From Helianthus annuus (taxonomy: Eukaryota; Streptophyta; Magnoliopsida; Asterales; Asteraceae), in contig NC_035437.2 of NCBI RefSeq assembly GCF_002127325.2, positions 165,393,145-165,457,144 of the forward strand: a stretch of 64,000 nucleotides of DNA, in the 5' to 3' direction. The position numbers and the translations under genes were made by a program. Shown here piece by piece: positions 10,948-22,477 of this stretch; the stretch's first letter is position 1; the number at the start of each line of letters is the position of its first letter. Below the pieces are notes generated by a model, which saw only the letters and a program-made list of their open reading frames with translations, made no database searches and was not told the DNA's origin.

Positions 10948-13900
10948 TGTAACACCTTGAAAATTTGTGTCCAATAAAGTATAAACACGTGTCATAAGCT
11001 CTGAACGTGAGAAAGAATACTTTGGAGGGACTAAAGTTGACAAACGGGGAAACTATGTGAATATAAGGGTCCAAAGTGTCAACAATGGATAAATATATTC
11101 TAAAATAGCCCTACATAATGTTTATACCTTCCAACGAATAAATCATGGATCATACGAAGCTAAACATGAAAGAAAGTGAGGAATTACAAACTACAGGGGC
11201 TAAAAGTGTCAACATGTGCAAAGTATACCTCTGAGTGGCCTTTTGGCAGACCCGAAGCTTTGTAATGATAAATTATACTCACTAGAATATGTGGTTAAAA
11301 TTTCATAAAGTTTCGTTATCGTATGAGAAAGTTATGATCAAATTCGTGTTCGAGGGGTTAAAAGCGTCAACATTAAATTCTATGGCCTTATGAGTGGTTA
11401 CAAGTTTAGTCAAGGACTTAACCAAGTTAGTAAAAGTCTCAAGGCCCTTAAAAATCAAGTTAGAAGGCTGGAAATGCAATTTAAGGACTTAAAACCACGA
11501 TACAAAGGACCAGGGACTGAAATTGCAAAGTTTGAAAACTTGTTGACTAATCAGACAGGTCAGGCGGCCCGCATTAGAATCCCTGGTAACCCCAGGCGGG
11601 CCGCATCAGACTCCCAGCATCAGAATTCGTGGACAGCTGCCATTTCAGGCCTGTTAACCGACTTAGAAAGCTTGTTTTACATACCAGGGGCTGCCCCAAT
11701 GGTATTTCATGCATAGGGGGCACCTGTAATGATTTTGTATCATGTGTAGACTTGTTTGGCACCATCCTATGAGATCAAAATTAGTATATAAGAAGCTTGA
11801 AGTTGTGAACATCACTTGCATTCATTTACAACTTTGCATAAGTTCACTTCTGGAGCTCTCTGGACTTCAAGCCATCTTCCTAGTGATCTCTAATCTCAAT
11901 TAGGACTCTTGTAAGTGTCCTTAACCCTTCCTAATTCGTTTTAGCTTAGTTATTTAGCTAAAAGTCAAACGTCGTAATTAAGGTTTGACTTCGTGATTAA
12001 TTAAAATGTGCTCTGTCAAATCACGAATTAAAAGTACCTTTAAGTAGGTAATTATGTGGGTAACAAACCCTTAAAAGAGTATTTCCAAATTCCCACTCTA
12101 ACTATGCTAATTGTCGAGTCAAAGCTTATTATAAAAAGTCAACAGAAAGGTTATTTGCAAATTAATGCATAATTAGCAATGTAGGTTACATGCAACCTAT
12201 TTGATCATTAAAATAACTTGGTAATTAATGTAAGAACATGTTCCAACATGTTCAACTCGACAATTTTCAGTTTAGGCTCGGTTTGGAACCGAAAGTCGCA
12301 GAGTTTGACTTCTGCTTTGACTTTCAGTTCTGACCCGTTTAAGCCAAGATTAGGATTGCCTTAGAGCTTCTTTTGAACCTATTTACATGTTAGTATAACT
12401 CTCTGAGATTATACAACTTGGTTCATTAGATATCCTATTCACATGCATGTTTCCGTTAATCGCTTATATGTTGACCATTATGCCCATTTGACCTTAAAAC
12501 GTGATTTTTGAAAATGTAAAAGGGTAGGCACCTTAGCTACTGATTTATAAACTTGCACCCAAAATTTGAAGTCAGTTTGAGGTCTAGATTAAGAGTTATG
12601 CTCAATAGCGTAATTAAGAGCTTCTTTACTAATTAAATGGCGTAAATTATGTATAGCCTATCAAAACCCAAATTTTTATACCAAACTTTTTACCCACTGT
12701 TATAAAATAATATTTTGGGATTTTTGGAGATTTTTATTTATTTTTAGGCTGAGCATAACTTAGTATTCTAAGATTAATTCGGTTTATGCCGGTTTTGCCC
12801 TTTTTAGCCATAAATTGAGTTTTACAAATCCTTTTGACCTCAAACCAATTTTTATTGATTTGTTATGATAAATAAATTATTTTGAGCTTTCTGGAATATT
12901 AGAAATATCAGCGTTTTACAGAAAACCCGGAAATGCCTCCAAATCGCCTTTTTAGGCATTTTTAACGCATAAGTGTGCACTAGAACCTTATTAAGCTTAA
13001 GGGATTGAACCTACTGATGTAATTAGTGAATTTTTATATTTTAATCAGTAGGCAAATGTTTTGAACTCAGAATTCCAGAATTGACCTTTTAGGCACATGT
13101 GAAATTACCAAAATGCCCCTACGGTGCATAGTAAGGTTAAAGATAATAAATTTCACATAAATTTGATACCCTACTGTTATAACTTAGTAAATTAAGTATA
13201 TTTACTAATTTAATTAGACCTGTAACTCAGGTTATTATTTTTAACCCTTTTTCACCTTATGAAAATGACCAAAACGCCCTTATGAGGCATAGTTTTGGTT
13301 TAAAATCATTTGGGGCATAATGAAAGGTATCATTCTGATATCACAACATATTTTAAGCATATTGACTTCAGAAACTTGTATTTGACTCTTATGGTTACTC
13401 GTTACGCATTATACGCGTTCGGATCGGCTTATGTGACTAGTTTGGCCATTTTAGCCGAAACGGGTCAAACCATATCTTTTCGGTCTCAAAATCCAGAATG
13501 TGATTATATTACCCATGTTAAACAAGTATGCAAGCTTGTTGGGTCAAAACCACATTCTAAAACGGTCTTCGCCTTATTGTGCGCTTAAAACCGTAATCTT
13601 CCTTTATAACTAACCGGTCTAAGCTTAAGACCCGTTAGAATTCTAATAGGTTATTAAAACCTTAATTTACATCTTTCTAGGAGCCCAGTAAAAGCTACGT
13701 GCATTCGCTATTTTTGAATTATACTTTGCGCAGGTAAATACGTTTAACTTATTTTCCCTATACGGGCTTGGCGTACGGTATATAAAATACCGCTTGGTCG
13801 GGAATTGACCTTAACCGGTCTTGGTTATGTGCAGTCAAATTAACCCGTTTGAAAATGTTGTTTTGTTTGTTTAACGCCTTTGGGGGCTTAATGACCATGT

Positions 13901-14539
13901 CCCGGATATCCTTGGCATCATTCAAAGAATGGCCACGACCTTAGCACTCGGGTGTAGGCGTACACCCGTAGTGTAGTACAACATGTATAATCGTCGGTAC
14001 GAGAGAAGTCTCGCGGCGGAATTATATTAAGTGGTGTGTCTATTAATCTTTAACCCGGCACGACCCGGGCTACCGAACGCAGAATAAACATGTAATTCTT
14101 TTACAAGATTATTAAGCAAATAATTATCCCAAGTTATAAAAAGTTTTATGCCACGAGCATTTAAATCAATTTTAAACATTTTCAAAATGAGTCAGTTGAA
14201 TTGTATTTACCAGTGTAAACTGACGTATTTTCCAAAAAGACTAAGTGCAGGTACTACGCGTAATAGGCTGGTCACTCCTTAAGCATCCATAGAAGTCTCG
14301 CAAGCTTAGGATGCAAGAAGTCTGTTGAAATGAAGTTTCCTTTTTATTTGATTCTGCCTGTGGATTTTATTTCGACATTTTGTGATACTCGAATATTACA
14401 ATAAATTAAGTTGAAATAAATCTATCTTTGCTTCCGCTGTGCATTATAATTTGTGTCGTTTGACTATGATGATATCAACTACGTCACGGTAATCCCCCAC
14501 CGGGCCCACCGGTGACACGTGGAAATTAGGGGTGTGACA
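10948..14539 (+). repeat. 3' LTR of the gypsy element
   Basis: Near-identical to 275-3863 along its whole length, with scattered single-base differences and a few 1-2 base indels; ends at GTGTGACA followed by TSD TCGGG. Confidence 0.95.
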
Positions 14540-14544
14540 TCGGG

Positions 14545-14680
14545 ATGCCAAAAATGTCTTTCGCCATCTTACACAAAACCGGAAACTTGCTACAATGTTG
14601 GCTCCACCACTTCAACACATCAAATTTTGGATCTATACATTTTAGGTTCGGCTTATCCAAATACTCCACAAGTTCAGATT
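14545..14680 (-). pseudogene. hAT transposase dimerisation domain, proximal part
   Basis: On the minus strand from 14678 the frame reads SELVEYLDKPNL, then KFDVLKWWSQ and CSKFPVLCKMAKDIFGIP, the standard hAT C-terminal dimerisation block, and runs straight into the TSD of the gypsy element; the rest resumes at 269. Upstream of 14678 this frame meets a stop, so the gene was already partial or spliced there. Confidence 0.85.
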
Positions 14681-14965
14681 TTCTTTAAATCGAAATGGTT
14701 CTTGAATTGAGGCAAGCAAAAAAATCATTTGGATCCTCAACAATCGAACTTGAACTTGAGCAGCAGCGGCGATTGTACCGTATCCGTATGAGTTGAACAC
14801 TTGAACTTGAGCAGCAGTGGCGAGGTATGTAGCAGACTAGAAGGAGGTATGTAGCAGGAGATTAGGTGCTGATGAATTTTTAGGAATTAGGGTGGTATTG
14901 GGTTGGGCTAGTATGTTTCTTAGGCTTTTAATTTTTCTTGGGCTACTTATCTATATAAATATAGA
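14681..14965. other. Intergenic, no gene seen
   Basis: Contains a duplicated phrase (GAACTTGAGCAGCAG at about 14751 and 14803) and a duplicated GGAGGTATGTAGCAG-like phrase, but no coding signal. Confidence 0.5.
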
Positions 14966-15208
14966 TATATAGGGTTAGGTTCATTTTAGAACTCTAATAA
15001 TTACAGAACTTTCAGAACTCCAAATAAACAATCAATTATTATATATATTTTTTATACTTAACATACTTTAATCATTTATTATATGTAATTTTATAATTAC
15101 AGACATGTTAAGAGTAGTTTACATATATGTAATAGCCAAATTATATATATGTGTAATAATTAGTTACATATATGCAAAAAACTAGTTTACATATGTGTAA
15201 TTATAAAA
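14966..15208. mobile_element. Left arm of a long-TIR MITE split by the Helitron
   Basis: This sequence (from TATATAGGGTTAGG) is an imperfect inverted copy of 30669-30840 on the other side of the Helitron: shared blocks include TTACAGAACT, GCAGAACTC or TCAGAACTC, AATAAACAATC and a TTATATGTA tract. Together they are one terminal-inverted-repeat element opened by the Helitron between A15208 and T30669. Confidence 0.7.
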
Positions 15209-15240
15209 CTAGTAGGGTGCCCGCGCGATGCGGCGGGGGC
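15209..15240 (-). other. Helitron 3' terminus: hairpin plus CTAG
   Basis: On the minus strand a CCGC/GCGG-type stem (plus-strand 15220-15237) lies about 8 bases before the terminal CTAG (15209-15212), next to host base A15208 (T on the minus strand). This is the standard Helitron end. Confidence 0.9.
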
Positions 15241-15529
15241 GACACTTTGCATTGCGGCACTCATTTCTGGTAGTTTTCTTATTCGTATAATATTTTTATT
15301 ATTGTGGTGGATATATGTCATAGGTGTTACATATGTCTAGAATTTTAATTATACCCTAATTCAAGAAACCATTGGTGTAATAAAGTAATACACGAATAAG
15401 AAAAAATAATCTTAAACATAATTAAAAGTTATATAAAGTAGCACACAAATAAGGAAAGATAAGTCTTAAACATAAATGTTGAAAACTAAAAGCTCAAATA
15501 TCAAGTACTTGCATGACGAGGTTAAAAAT

Positions 15530-15842
15530 TTAGTGATCATATGGCTTAAACATCTCAAGGATCTCATCCATATTGTCATGCCACCATTTCTCATCATCGA
15601 GATCAACGTCCTCTGGAATTTCTTGTATCTCTTCCTGTTTGATTGTTACATCTTTTGGAGGATGAGTTTCTTCTTTGATCTCCTCTTTTACTGATACATC
15701 AGTAGTAGCTGCTGGAGCAGTTTGGGGAACTGAAAGAAATGTTAAGTATTTTAGTTACATATGTTTTATCATGTAAGTTATAAGATATGATAGATAGGTA
15801 GATACCTGACACATCTTCCATTTTGCTCTCTGTCTTATCCAT
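15530..15842 (-). CDS. Small acidic protein of the Helitron, 78 aa, two exons, unknown function
   Basis: Exon 1 15842-15806, GT-AG intron, exon 2 15729-15530 (stop TAA). Lengths 37+200 = 237 nt give an unbroken 78-residue frame. Sequence is highly acidic with a conserved-looking tail: VKEEIKEE, IPEDVDLDDEKWWHDNMD, ILEMFKPYDH. It lies directly downstream of RepHel. A good donor (GTGAGTGAG, from 15992) after the RepHel stop and an acceptor (CTCTTGCAG, near 15862) before this ATG suggest it could sit in the spliced 3' end of the RepHel transcript or be a separate unit. No signal peptide, no known domain. The acidic WW/aromatic tail resembles activation or protein-binding segments, but that is only a likeness. 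Confidence 0.6.
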
Positions 15843-15999
15843 AACAAATTCTTAATCAATCTGCAAGAGAAAAATAAATAAGTGAGTAAAAGAGACCAAA
15901 GTGTGTAAAATAATAACATCATCTATACTATATTTAGAACGTAATTGCGTAAACCACCAAATGCATAAAAAAATCATCACATTCTCACTCACAAGTATT

Positions 16000-18900
16000 T
16001 CATTCGTCATGTAACACCTCTCGATAGACAACATTTGAGGTGTATACCCCTTCTCGTCTGAAGTCTTTGGCAGGATGTACTAATACCTTTGTATTAGCAC
16101 GTGATATCCCTCTTGATAAAGCGACATAAAGTTGTCCATGCGAAAATACTGAATCCGGAAGATAAACACCAACATGCGGAATTGTTTGACCTTGAGCTTT
16201 GTTGATTGTCATGGAAAAGCTAAGTCGAATGGGGAATTGTTTTCTTTTTAGCTTGAACGGGAACATGTCGTCTTCAGAAAGACACAAAGGGATTCTTGGC
16301 AAAAATACTCTTTTTCCGGCATGTTGCCCGACAGCTATCTCTGCATCAATAACATTACGCTGGAAGCCTTTACATATCAATCTTGTACCATTACATAAAC
16401 CATGTGATGGATCGATATTCCGCAACAATATTATAGGTCAACCGATTTTTAAACGAAGCTTATGAGGCGGCAAACCACTAACAGTTAGTGAGTTTAAGAA
16501 CTCGACCGGATAGAAGTTGTGGCGATTGTCTTCGACTTCATCGAAACTATAGTAAACCTTTTCATCCCCTTGAAACATGTCAATCATTTGATCATTGATC
16601 TCGTCAACACTGTCATTTTTAGTGGACAATATTGCTCTAGAGATTATATAATCAGAAGAATATACATTACTTTGAATTGACGGAAAGACTGCATTGATCA
16701 ATTCTTTTATAGAGTTTTCTGGAATACTGAAAGGAATTGTCATGTCGTCTGGTATGCGAATATAGCTTCCTTCGATCGATTCTTCAGACCCATCACCGAC
16801 TCTTAAAAGAAAATCAGAATACCACGGATCATTTAGCGCTCTCATGTTTATCGTCAACCACATCTTTTTAGTCAAATGCCAAAGAGGCGACATCCGCAGG
16901 CTGGAGTCTACAATCTGTGCTCTAGTTCCGCGTTTAACAACCGGCAACACTTGTCTAAAATCTCCCCCCATAACCATTATCTTTCCACCAAATGGGGGAT
17001 TAACACCTATAATGTCTTTCAATGTTCGATCGACTGCCTCTATCACCTGACGTTTTGTCATTGATGCCTCATCCCATATGATTAACCTTGAGGACCTAAT
17101 TAGTTCAGCTACCCCACTTTGTTTTTTTATGTTGCACATCGAATTGTTATTGACACAAATGGGAATCTTGAATCTCGAGTGAGCCGTTCTCCCACCTGGC
17201 ATATTATTAGCGGCGGCACCTGATGAAGCTGTCGCAAGAGCAATAAGACCACGTGAACGTACTTGAGCAAGCAAAGCTTTGTACAGAAATGTTTTTCCCG
17301 TTCCACCCGGACCATCTATAAAGAACACACCTGGACGATTATTATCCAAATGTGCCATGATCTCATCAAACACTCTTCTTTGGTCTGAATTAAGTTCATC
17401 TATGGCAGATAAGTGTTCAGGTTCCACAACTATCCCATACTCCTCTTGCACCTCACGTTGAACTGGATGTTGTAAGTTGAGTTCTGTTATTTTCGGAAGA
17501 TCGAAATCATCAATATTTTTACCCATAGATTGTAGGATGACACTGATGTCAGTAAGAACCATATTTTGAACGTGTTCCAAACTTTCACATTGTAACCTGT
17601 GATCTTCAGATAGTGCATCAAAGTGATCATTCCACAGCTTACGAATATCACCAGGTTCGTAGAAAATCATTATTGTTGCGAATAACCTTCTAAGAGCATT
17701 GGGAAACTGAAATAGAGACGCTTCTGTGAGACATTGCGATAGACTATTATCATTCTCTATCAAGCCTACCTCAAGAGCTGCTCTTCTGAATGACGTGTAC
17801 TTAATACCATTAACCGTGCAAAGATCTTCAAAAGAAGTAGGTCCTCTGACATTACACAAGAGTAGGGGTAAGTAGTACCTTTCCCCTTCGGCTGGATTGG
17901 CATTAACAATACGACCTCTTTGTGGCCTAGTAGCACGAGGACACCAACAACGTGAGGATGCGTTCCATGTGAAGTGTTTCGGGAAATCCTTATACAAATA
18001 TTGCCTTGACGGTTCATTCCCATGGTTATACTCAAAAAATGCAGTCAGCATGGTTCTTTTATCTCTTTCCCTATCAACAATTGCCAACCTAGAATAATCT
18101 TCTCTAAATCTAACCATCTGCTTATTCGGGAGATGAAGTTGTAAGGCTAAAACAGCAGGATAGATATTAGAAAGAGGGAAAGAAAAAATACGCCACATAG
18201 CCTCCGGGGGGGATACGTAGCGTGTATCCTGAAATCTCTTTATCTCATTAATAATAACATCAGGTGCGTCTGGATCAACATGAATAACCTGTTTGTCATG
18301 TCCTTTGTATACATATTTGAACAGATATTTAACAGATTTTATACTCGAGCAAACCTCGACATTCATGTGGCAATTATACATCATTAAAAGCCTTGGGTTA
18401 TAAGGGACAACCCATCTGTTATCAAGAGTTTGTCCTCGTACGTCCACCGTTATTCCAGTGTCTCTCCTTCGGTATAATGGATATGCATCTTCTCCTTGTG
18501 TTGTCTGCTCATTAAACTGTCTAGGATAATGAAAGCGACATACCTTTGGATCACCCTGCATACAAGGACTCTTGTCCGTAAATTTCCGCATGGACCATGA
18601 ATCATGTTCTTGACAACAACCTCATGTAGTTGTGGATGTCGTTCTTTGTCAGGAATTTCAGCACAAACAACCTTATCATAATGGTCTGGATTATTAATCT
18701 TGTATGGCGGGTGCATGATAAGGAGGAAATGTGCATGCGGCAAACCACGCTTTTGAAACTCAATGACATAAACGTATGCCAGAACCTTTCCAAGTAAATG
18801 TTTCTTGAAGAGCTGCTCTTTAAGATCCTCTAATTTAGCACGAAATATTCGTGAAACAAGATCTGGACGATCTTGTGCGGTTTGACCAGGTTTCAAATTA

Positions 18901-20708
18901 TCACATATCTCTGGCCATTGAGGATTACACGTCATCGTAAGGAATAAATCAGGTTTTCCATCATCTTGCACTAAAGTCATAGCATCTAGAAACCGTCGAC
19001 GCATGTCACGAGGCCCTCCAATGAATGACGCAGGCAATACAATACGTTGACCGACTCTGCTAGGACGCACCTCACCTGCATGGACACAATCCACAAGACC
19101 TTGATATAATTCAGCTCGTATCTTAATTTGGTTTCGTTCACAAAATTGTAAACGTGATGTCTCAAGCTTTATATAGACATCTACAACAAATTGCTGTAGC
19201 AATCTACCGCCAAGCAAAAGCACGTTCTCCGTACTGCGAATTTGAAACTTGTAACAGTAGTATTCTCGCATAGCTACGGTTGTCCTACCCCCTCGTGGGT
19301 TAGCCACTGAGTCAAATAAAGAACATATAATTATATTACATTAAAATTTGGGGTATTTATGTGATTGACATGTAAAAACATAATAAAGTTCTTCCTACCT
19401 TCAGCGTCTTCGTCGATGTCATCGTAATCATTATGAACGTTATTGATTGATACTCCATTACGTGGTATGTTAGGATGCCAACCCGCCTCACCATTAGGGA
19501 AGAATAAAGGATACGATAATGGATCGTAACATCCATAGTACGGCTGAATAGTTTGAGGGTATTCAGACCTACCGTACACTACAATACTTCTTTTGTAGGC
19601 AGTGATATTGTCATTACCTTCAACCCAAATACCGGCAACCTATATAAATGTGTAGTAGAAATCATTAATATATTTCTAATATATCAATGTTATTTGTAAA
19701 TAAAAATAATGTTAATCAAACCTCAGATGTGGTTGGTCGGTTGTACACCCTCTGGTCAAGTTCAACTGAAGCGTTCAGAGTGACTTTATAGTTGTCTAGA
19801 GGACCTAGCTCCGCAAGACTTCGAAATGTCTCGACATAAGGGTTGCTGGAAAGAACACGTGCCAACGTTTGTGTAATATTTCGATCAAGATTTGGCCATT
19901 GGAGTCTAAGATCTAACTCAGTGTCAGGATCAAAAAAATATAGCTGTAAGTACCTAGGTGTTCCATCTCTGGGAACTAATTGGTCAATTCTGTGATATAT
20001 TCCTTTATGTGCACGAAAAGTATATACACCGTCTCTCATATTGGCCAACGTATCATCCAATGTCACACCCATCGAGGCGAAAGAAAAATTGGTGTTATAA
20101 GCACGTATATTTGTCCTAAACATTTTCCCAATTTCATCTTGGGATGTGAAGAGCAGGTACAATTCATCCGGAATTACTGAAGTTGCTAATTTTGTTTTCC
20201 CACTCATGCAACAAAAGGTAGGGAATTCATATTTAAATCGTTTTGCTCCACAATGTGGACATGGAATGCGTTCATTTAAGATGAGAGATTGTCTAGGTAA
20301 ACCATCGTACACAAAATTATATGGATCATGTTCTACGGTATCGTCTCGTATGGGCGGTTGATCACCGGTCGAAATCTGTGTACTCGGGCCACCATTTGAA
20401 ATACGTTGTCTATTAGACTCGTTTCTTGCATTGACCAAAGTACATGAGACAGGCTCATTTCTCATTCGTATAGCGTGACCACGATTATTAGTTTGTAATG
20501 TGCTTAGCGGCGTCCTCTCATTTGACTGATTAGTCCTAAATGGTACAGATGAATTGCTTTGAGAGGCATTGCCGTTACAAACTCTTGCTTCTTTGGTATT
20601 ATCTTTCTGTAAGTAGTATCGTCTATTGTACTCTTTTCGTTTTCCATGTGACGTTGATGCAGTTGAGGCCGATGCGCCAGTACGATGGTTTTGTTGATTG
20701 TTACTCAT
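16000..20708 (-). pseudogene. RepHel: Helitron replication initiator-helicase, one frameshift and one stop
   Basis: Exons 20708-19722, 19639-19399 and 19306-16000 join with GT-AG introns in consistent phase. N-terminus: Ser/Asn-rich then a CPHCGAKRFKYEFPTFCC zinc-binding block. Rep (HUH) nuclease: GLPHAHFLL at about 18727-18745 and the two-tyrosine motif KYLFKYVYKG at about 18303-18335. Pif1-like helicase: Walker A GPGGTGKT (17288-17317), Walker B LIIWDEASM, GGDFRQVLPV, MTINKAQGQT and QLYVALSR. This protein nicks and unwinds DNA for rolling-circle transposition. Breaks: a one-base loss near 18588 (after MIHGPCGNL) and TGA at 16438-16440 where the family has Cys. Start at 20708 (MSNNQQ) chosen because the upstream in-frame extension to 20798 looks non-coding. 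Confidence 0.92.
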
Positions 20709-21248
20709 AGTAGTAGAATGATGACTACCTTTTGTATAAATAATAACGTTGTGAATATTAGTAGAGATTATATAAGATACTACAAACATTTTTAACAACC
20801 ATTTAAATAACTAATCATGTACATTCATGAAAAAATAAAATAATATACAACTTAAAACTGGCTACCATCTTCTTCTTTCTAAATAAAGGTAAGTGTAAAA
20901 ATATGGAACATACCATTATATTTTTTTTCACATACTCTAATTTTTATTTTTGCTTAGTTTTAAAATTATAAATCATATATAATTTTTATAGTTGTGTATT
21001 ATTTTTGTATTTGTTGGAGGTTGATTTGGATGTTTCTTTATTTCATTTAGCTATTTTGTGCATCTAATTAACATCCTGCAATATCATCTTAGATTAAATT
21101 TGTAAGAAATATCAATAATAATTATTCGCAATGTAGTAATGTATATAAATGTAAAAGGAACCAAAACACCAATACAAAATGTATAAATAAATTATTAATA
21201 TAAAAAGGAGGTCAAACTGAATTAAAAACTACATTAATAATCGAACAT

Positions 21249-22299
21249 TTAAATAGCATGAGCCTCATGCATGTTTGGTTCAATGACAATGGTAGTGAAA
21301 TCAGTTGACCGCAAAATATACCCTATAAGTGAAACAAAATAAAGTATAAGTTTCGTTTAATGTAAGTAAGTCTTTAAAAAACAAGTATAGTATAACATAC
21401 TGTCTGGAGATCGAACCAACTTGACAAGAGACACATAGACAATAGATTTTCTTAACATCGCACGGAAAGTTATGACCATTTGAATCTGTCTCGAGTCGTA
21501 TAAAAATAATTGTATCGTGTGACCGCTGCCACATATTATAATTGAGATAGATTAGTTAACATAATCAAAACTGTATATATAAGCCTATTAAAAGAACATT
21601 ATTTTTTTTCACAAGAATAGTGCCTCACGTAAAATCTTGAAGATCCATAAGAAAATGTCCAAATCGTCTCTCACCCTTGACAATCTTCCCAACGACATCT
21701 AAAACCAATAATGAATTGTTCTTTATATATATAATGTAGTAATAAAGTATCATGTCATAAAAGTTTGTATGTATCTAAACAACTTTTACGTACCAGTAAT
21801 TATTTTTTCGTATCTCGTGTCGTCCAACAGATTTTTTATAGAAGGCACTATTGGATACATACGAAACCCTCGTGGAACATGACTGTTAAATTGAATAAGT
21901 TTAGTGTGCTTTGTAAATACAATCTTGAATTCACTCCAAACCAAGAGGTAGTTTTCATGTTTTGGCCATTCTTGGTAATCGAATTTTTCTCTTTGGAAAT
22001 GCTTAAGTACGAACATGTTGCCCACCAAATTCATATCTTTGAAGAATTGCATGAATGGTGCTGGGACAAAACCGACCAACTTTTGTCTCTAAAAAATAAA
22101 ATAGTTATTAATATACCAATTACACTTTTTGGAATTTAATAAGATGAACGGATCTTACGTGTTGGTCTAGAAAAACTACTAATAATTTGTTTTCACCTAC
22201 AATAGGCAAAACAAAGTCGACCCAAACGAAACACACAGTATACGAAACTCCGTACTGTGTGACTGATGAGAAAGAGTCAACAATGAAATGCAAATCCAT
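21249..22299 (-). CDS. RPA-like OB-fold single-strand DNA-binding protein carried by the Helitron
   Basis: Five exons with GT-AG borders and matching phase: 22299-22159, 22088-21794, 21698-21629, 21525-21401, 21322-21249; total 705 nt, 234 aa, no stop inside. The layout is that of plant RPA70/DUF223-type proteins: an N-terminal OB fold (LLVVFLDQ, then FKIVFTKHTKLIQF and YPIVPSIKNLL) followed by a second OB fold (DVVGKIVKGE, GHFLMDLQDFTGHTIQL, FLYDSR) and a short tail (TTIVIEPNMHEAHAI). RPA-like genes are well known accessory genes of plant Helitrons, expected to coat the displaced strand. It lies upstream of RepHel in the same direction. The first coding exon follows a possible acceptor (TTGAAG), so a further upstream exon cannot be excluded. 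Intact while RepHel is broken. Confidence 0.8.
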
Positions 22300-22477
22300 G
22301 AGCAAGTATACCTTCAAATATAAAAGAAATAAAAGTTGAATTTTGATATTAAAATATAAGATGCATGCCATTGAAACAAAAGTTCAAAAAAAAAAAAAAA
22401 TACGGGTCGAATAACCGGGAAAAGTAAATATTACTGCAATAAACATAAAGACAATAACTCTTAACAAATGCATGAAA

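Larger units (their letters stand above)
275..14539 (+). mobile_element. Ty3/gypsy chromovirus-type LTR retrotransposon, full length but coding-defective
   Basis: Two LTRs of 3589 and 3592 bp (275-3863, 10948-14539), both TGTAACACC...GTGTGACA, are flanked by a perfect 5-bp target duplication TCGGG (270-274, 14540-14544). Downstream of the 5' LTR come a tRNA-iMet primer site, an extra ORF, gag, protease, RT, RNase H, integrase and a chromodomain-like tail; a purine-rich tract precedes the 3' LTR. Order PR-RT-RH-INT is Ty3/gypsy, and the GPY/F motif plus tail point to a chromovirus (Tekay/Del-like; clade is inference). I counted about 50 substitutions between the LTRs by eye, roughly 1.4 percent, which implies insertion well under a million years ago at usual plant rates. 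Stops in gag and pol make it non-autonomous now. Confidence 0.95.

Noticed and set aside
16000..16002. RepHel continuing by splicing into the 78-aa ORF as one protein
   Set aside because: RepHel ends at its own TGA before the donor site, and the downstream ATG is not in a frame that joins through the predicted splice.
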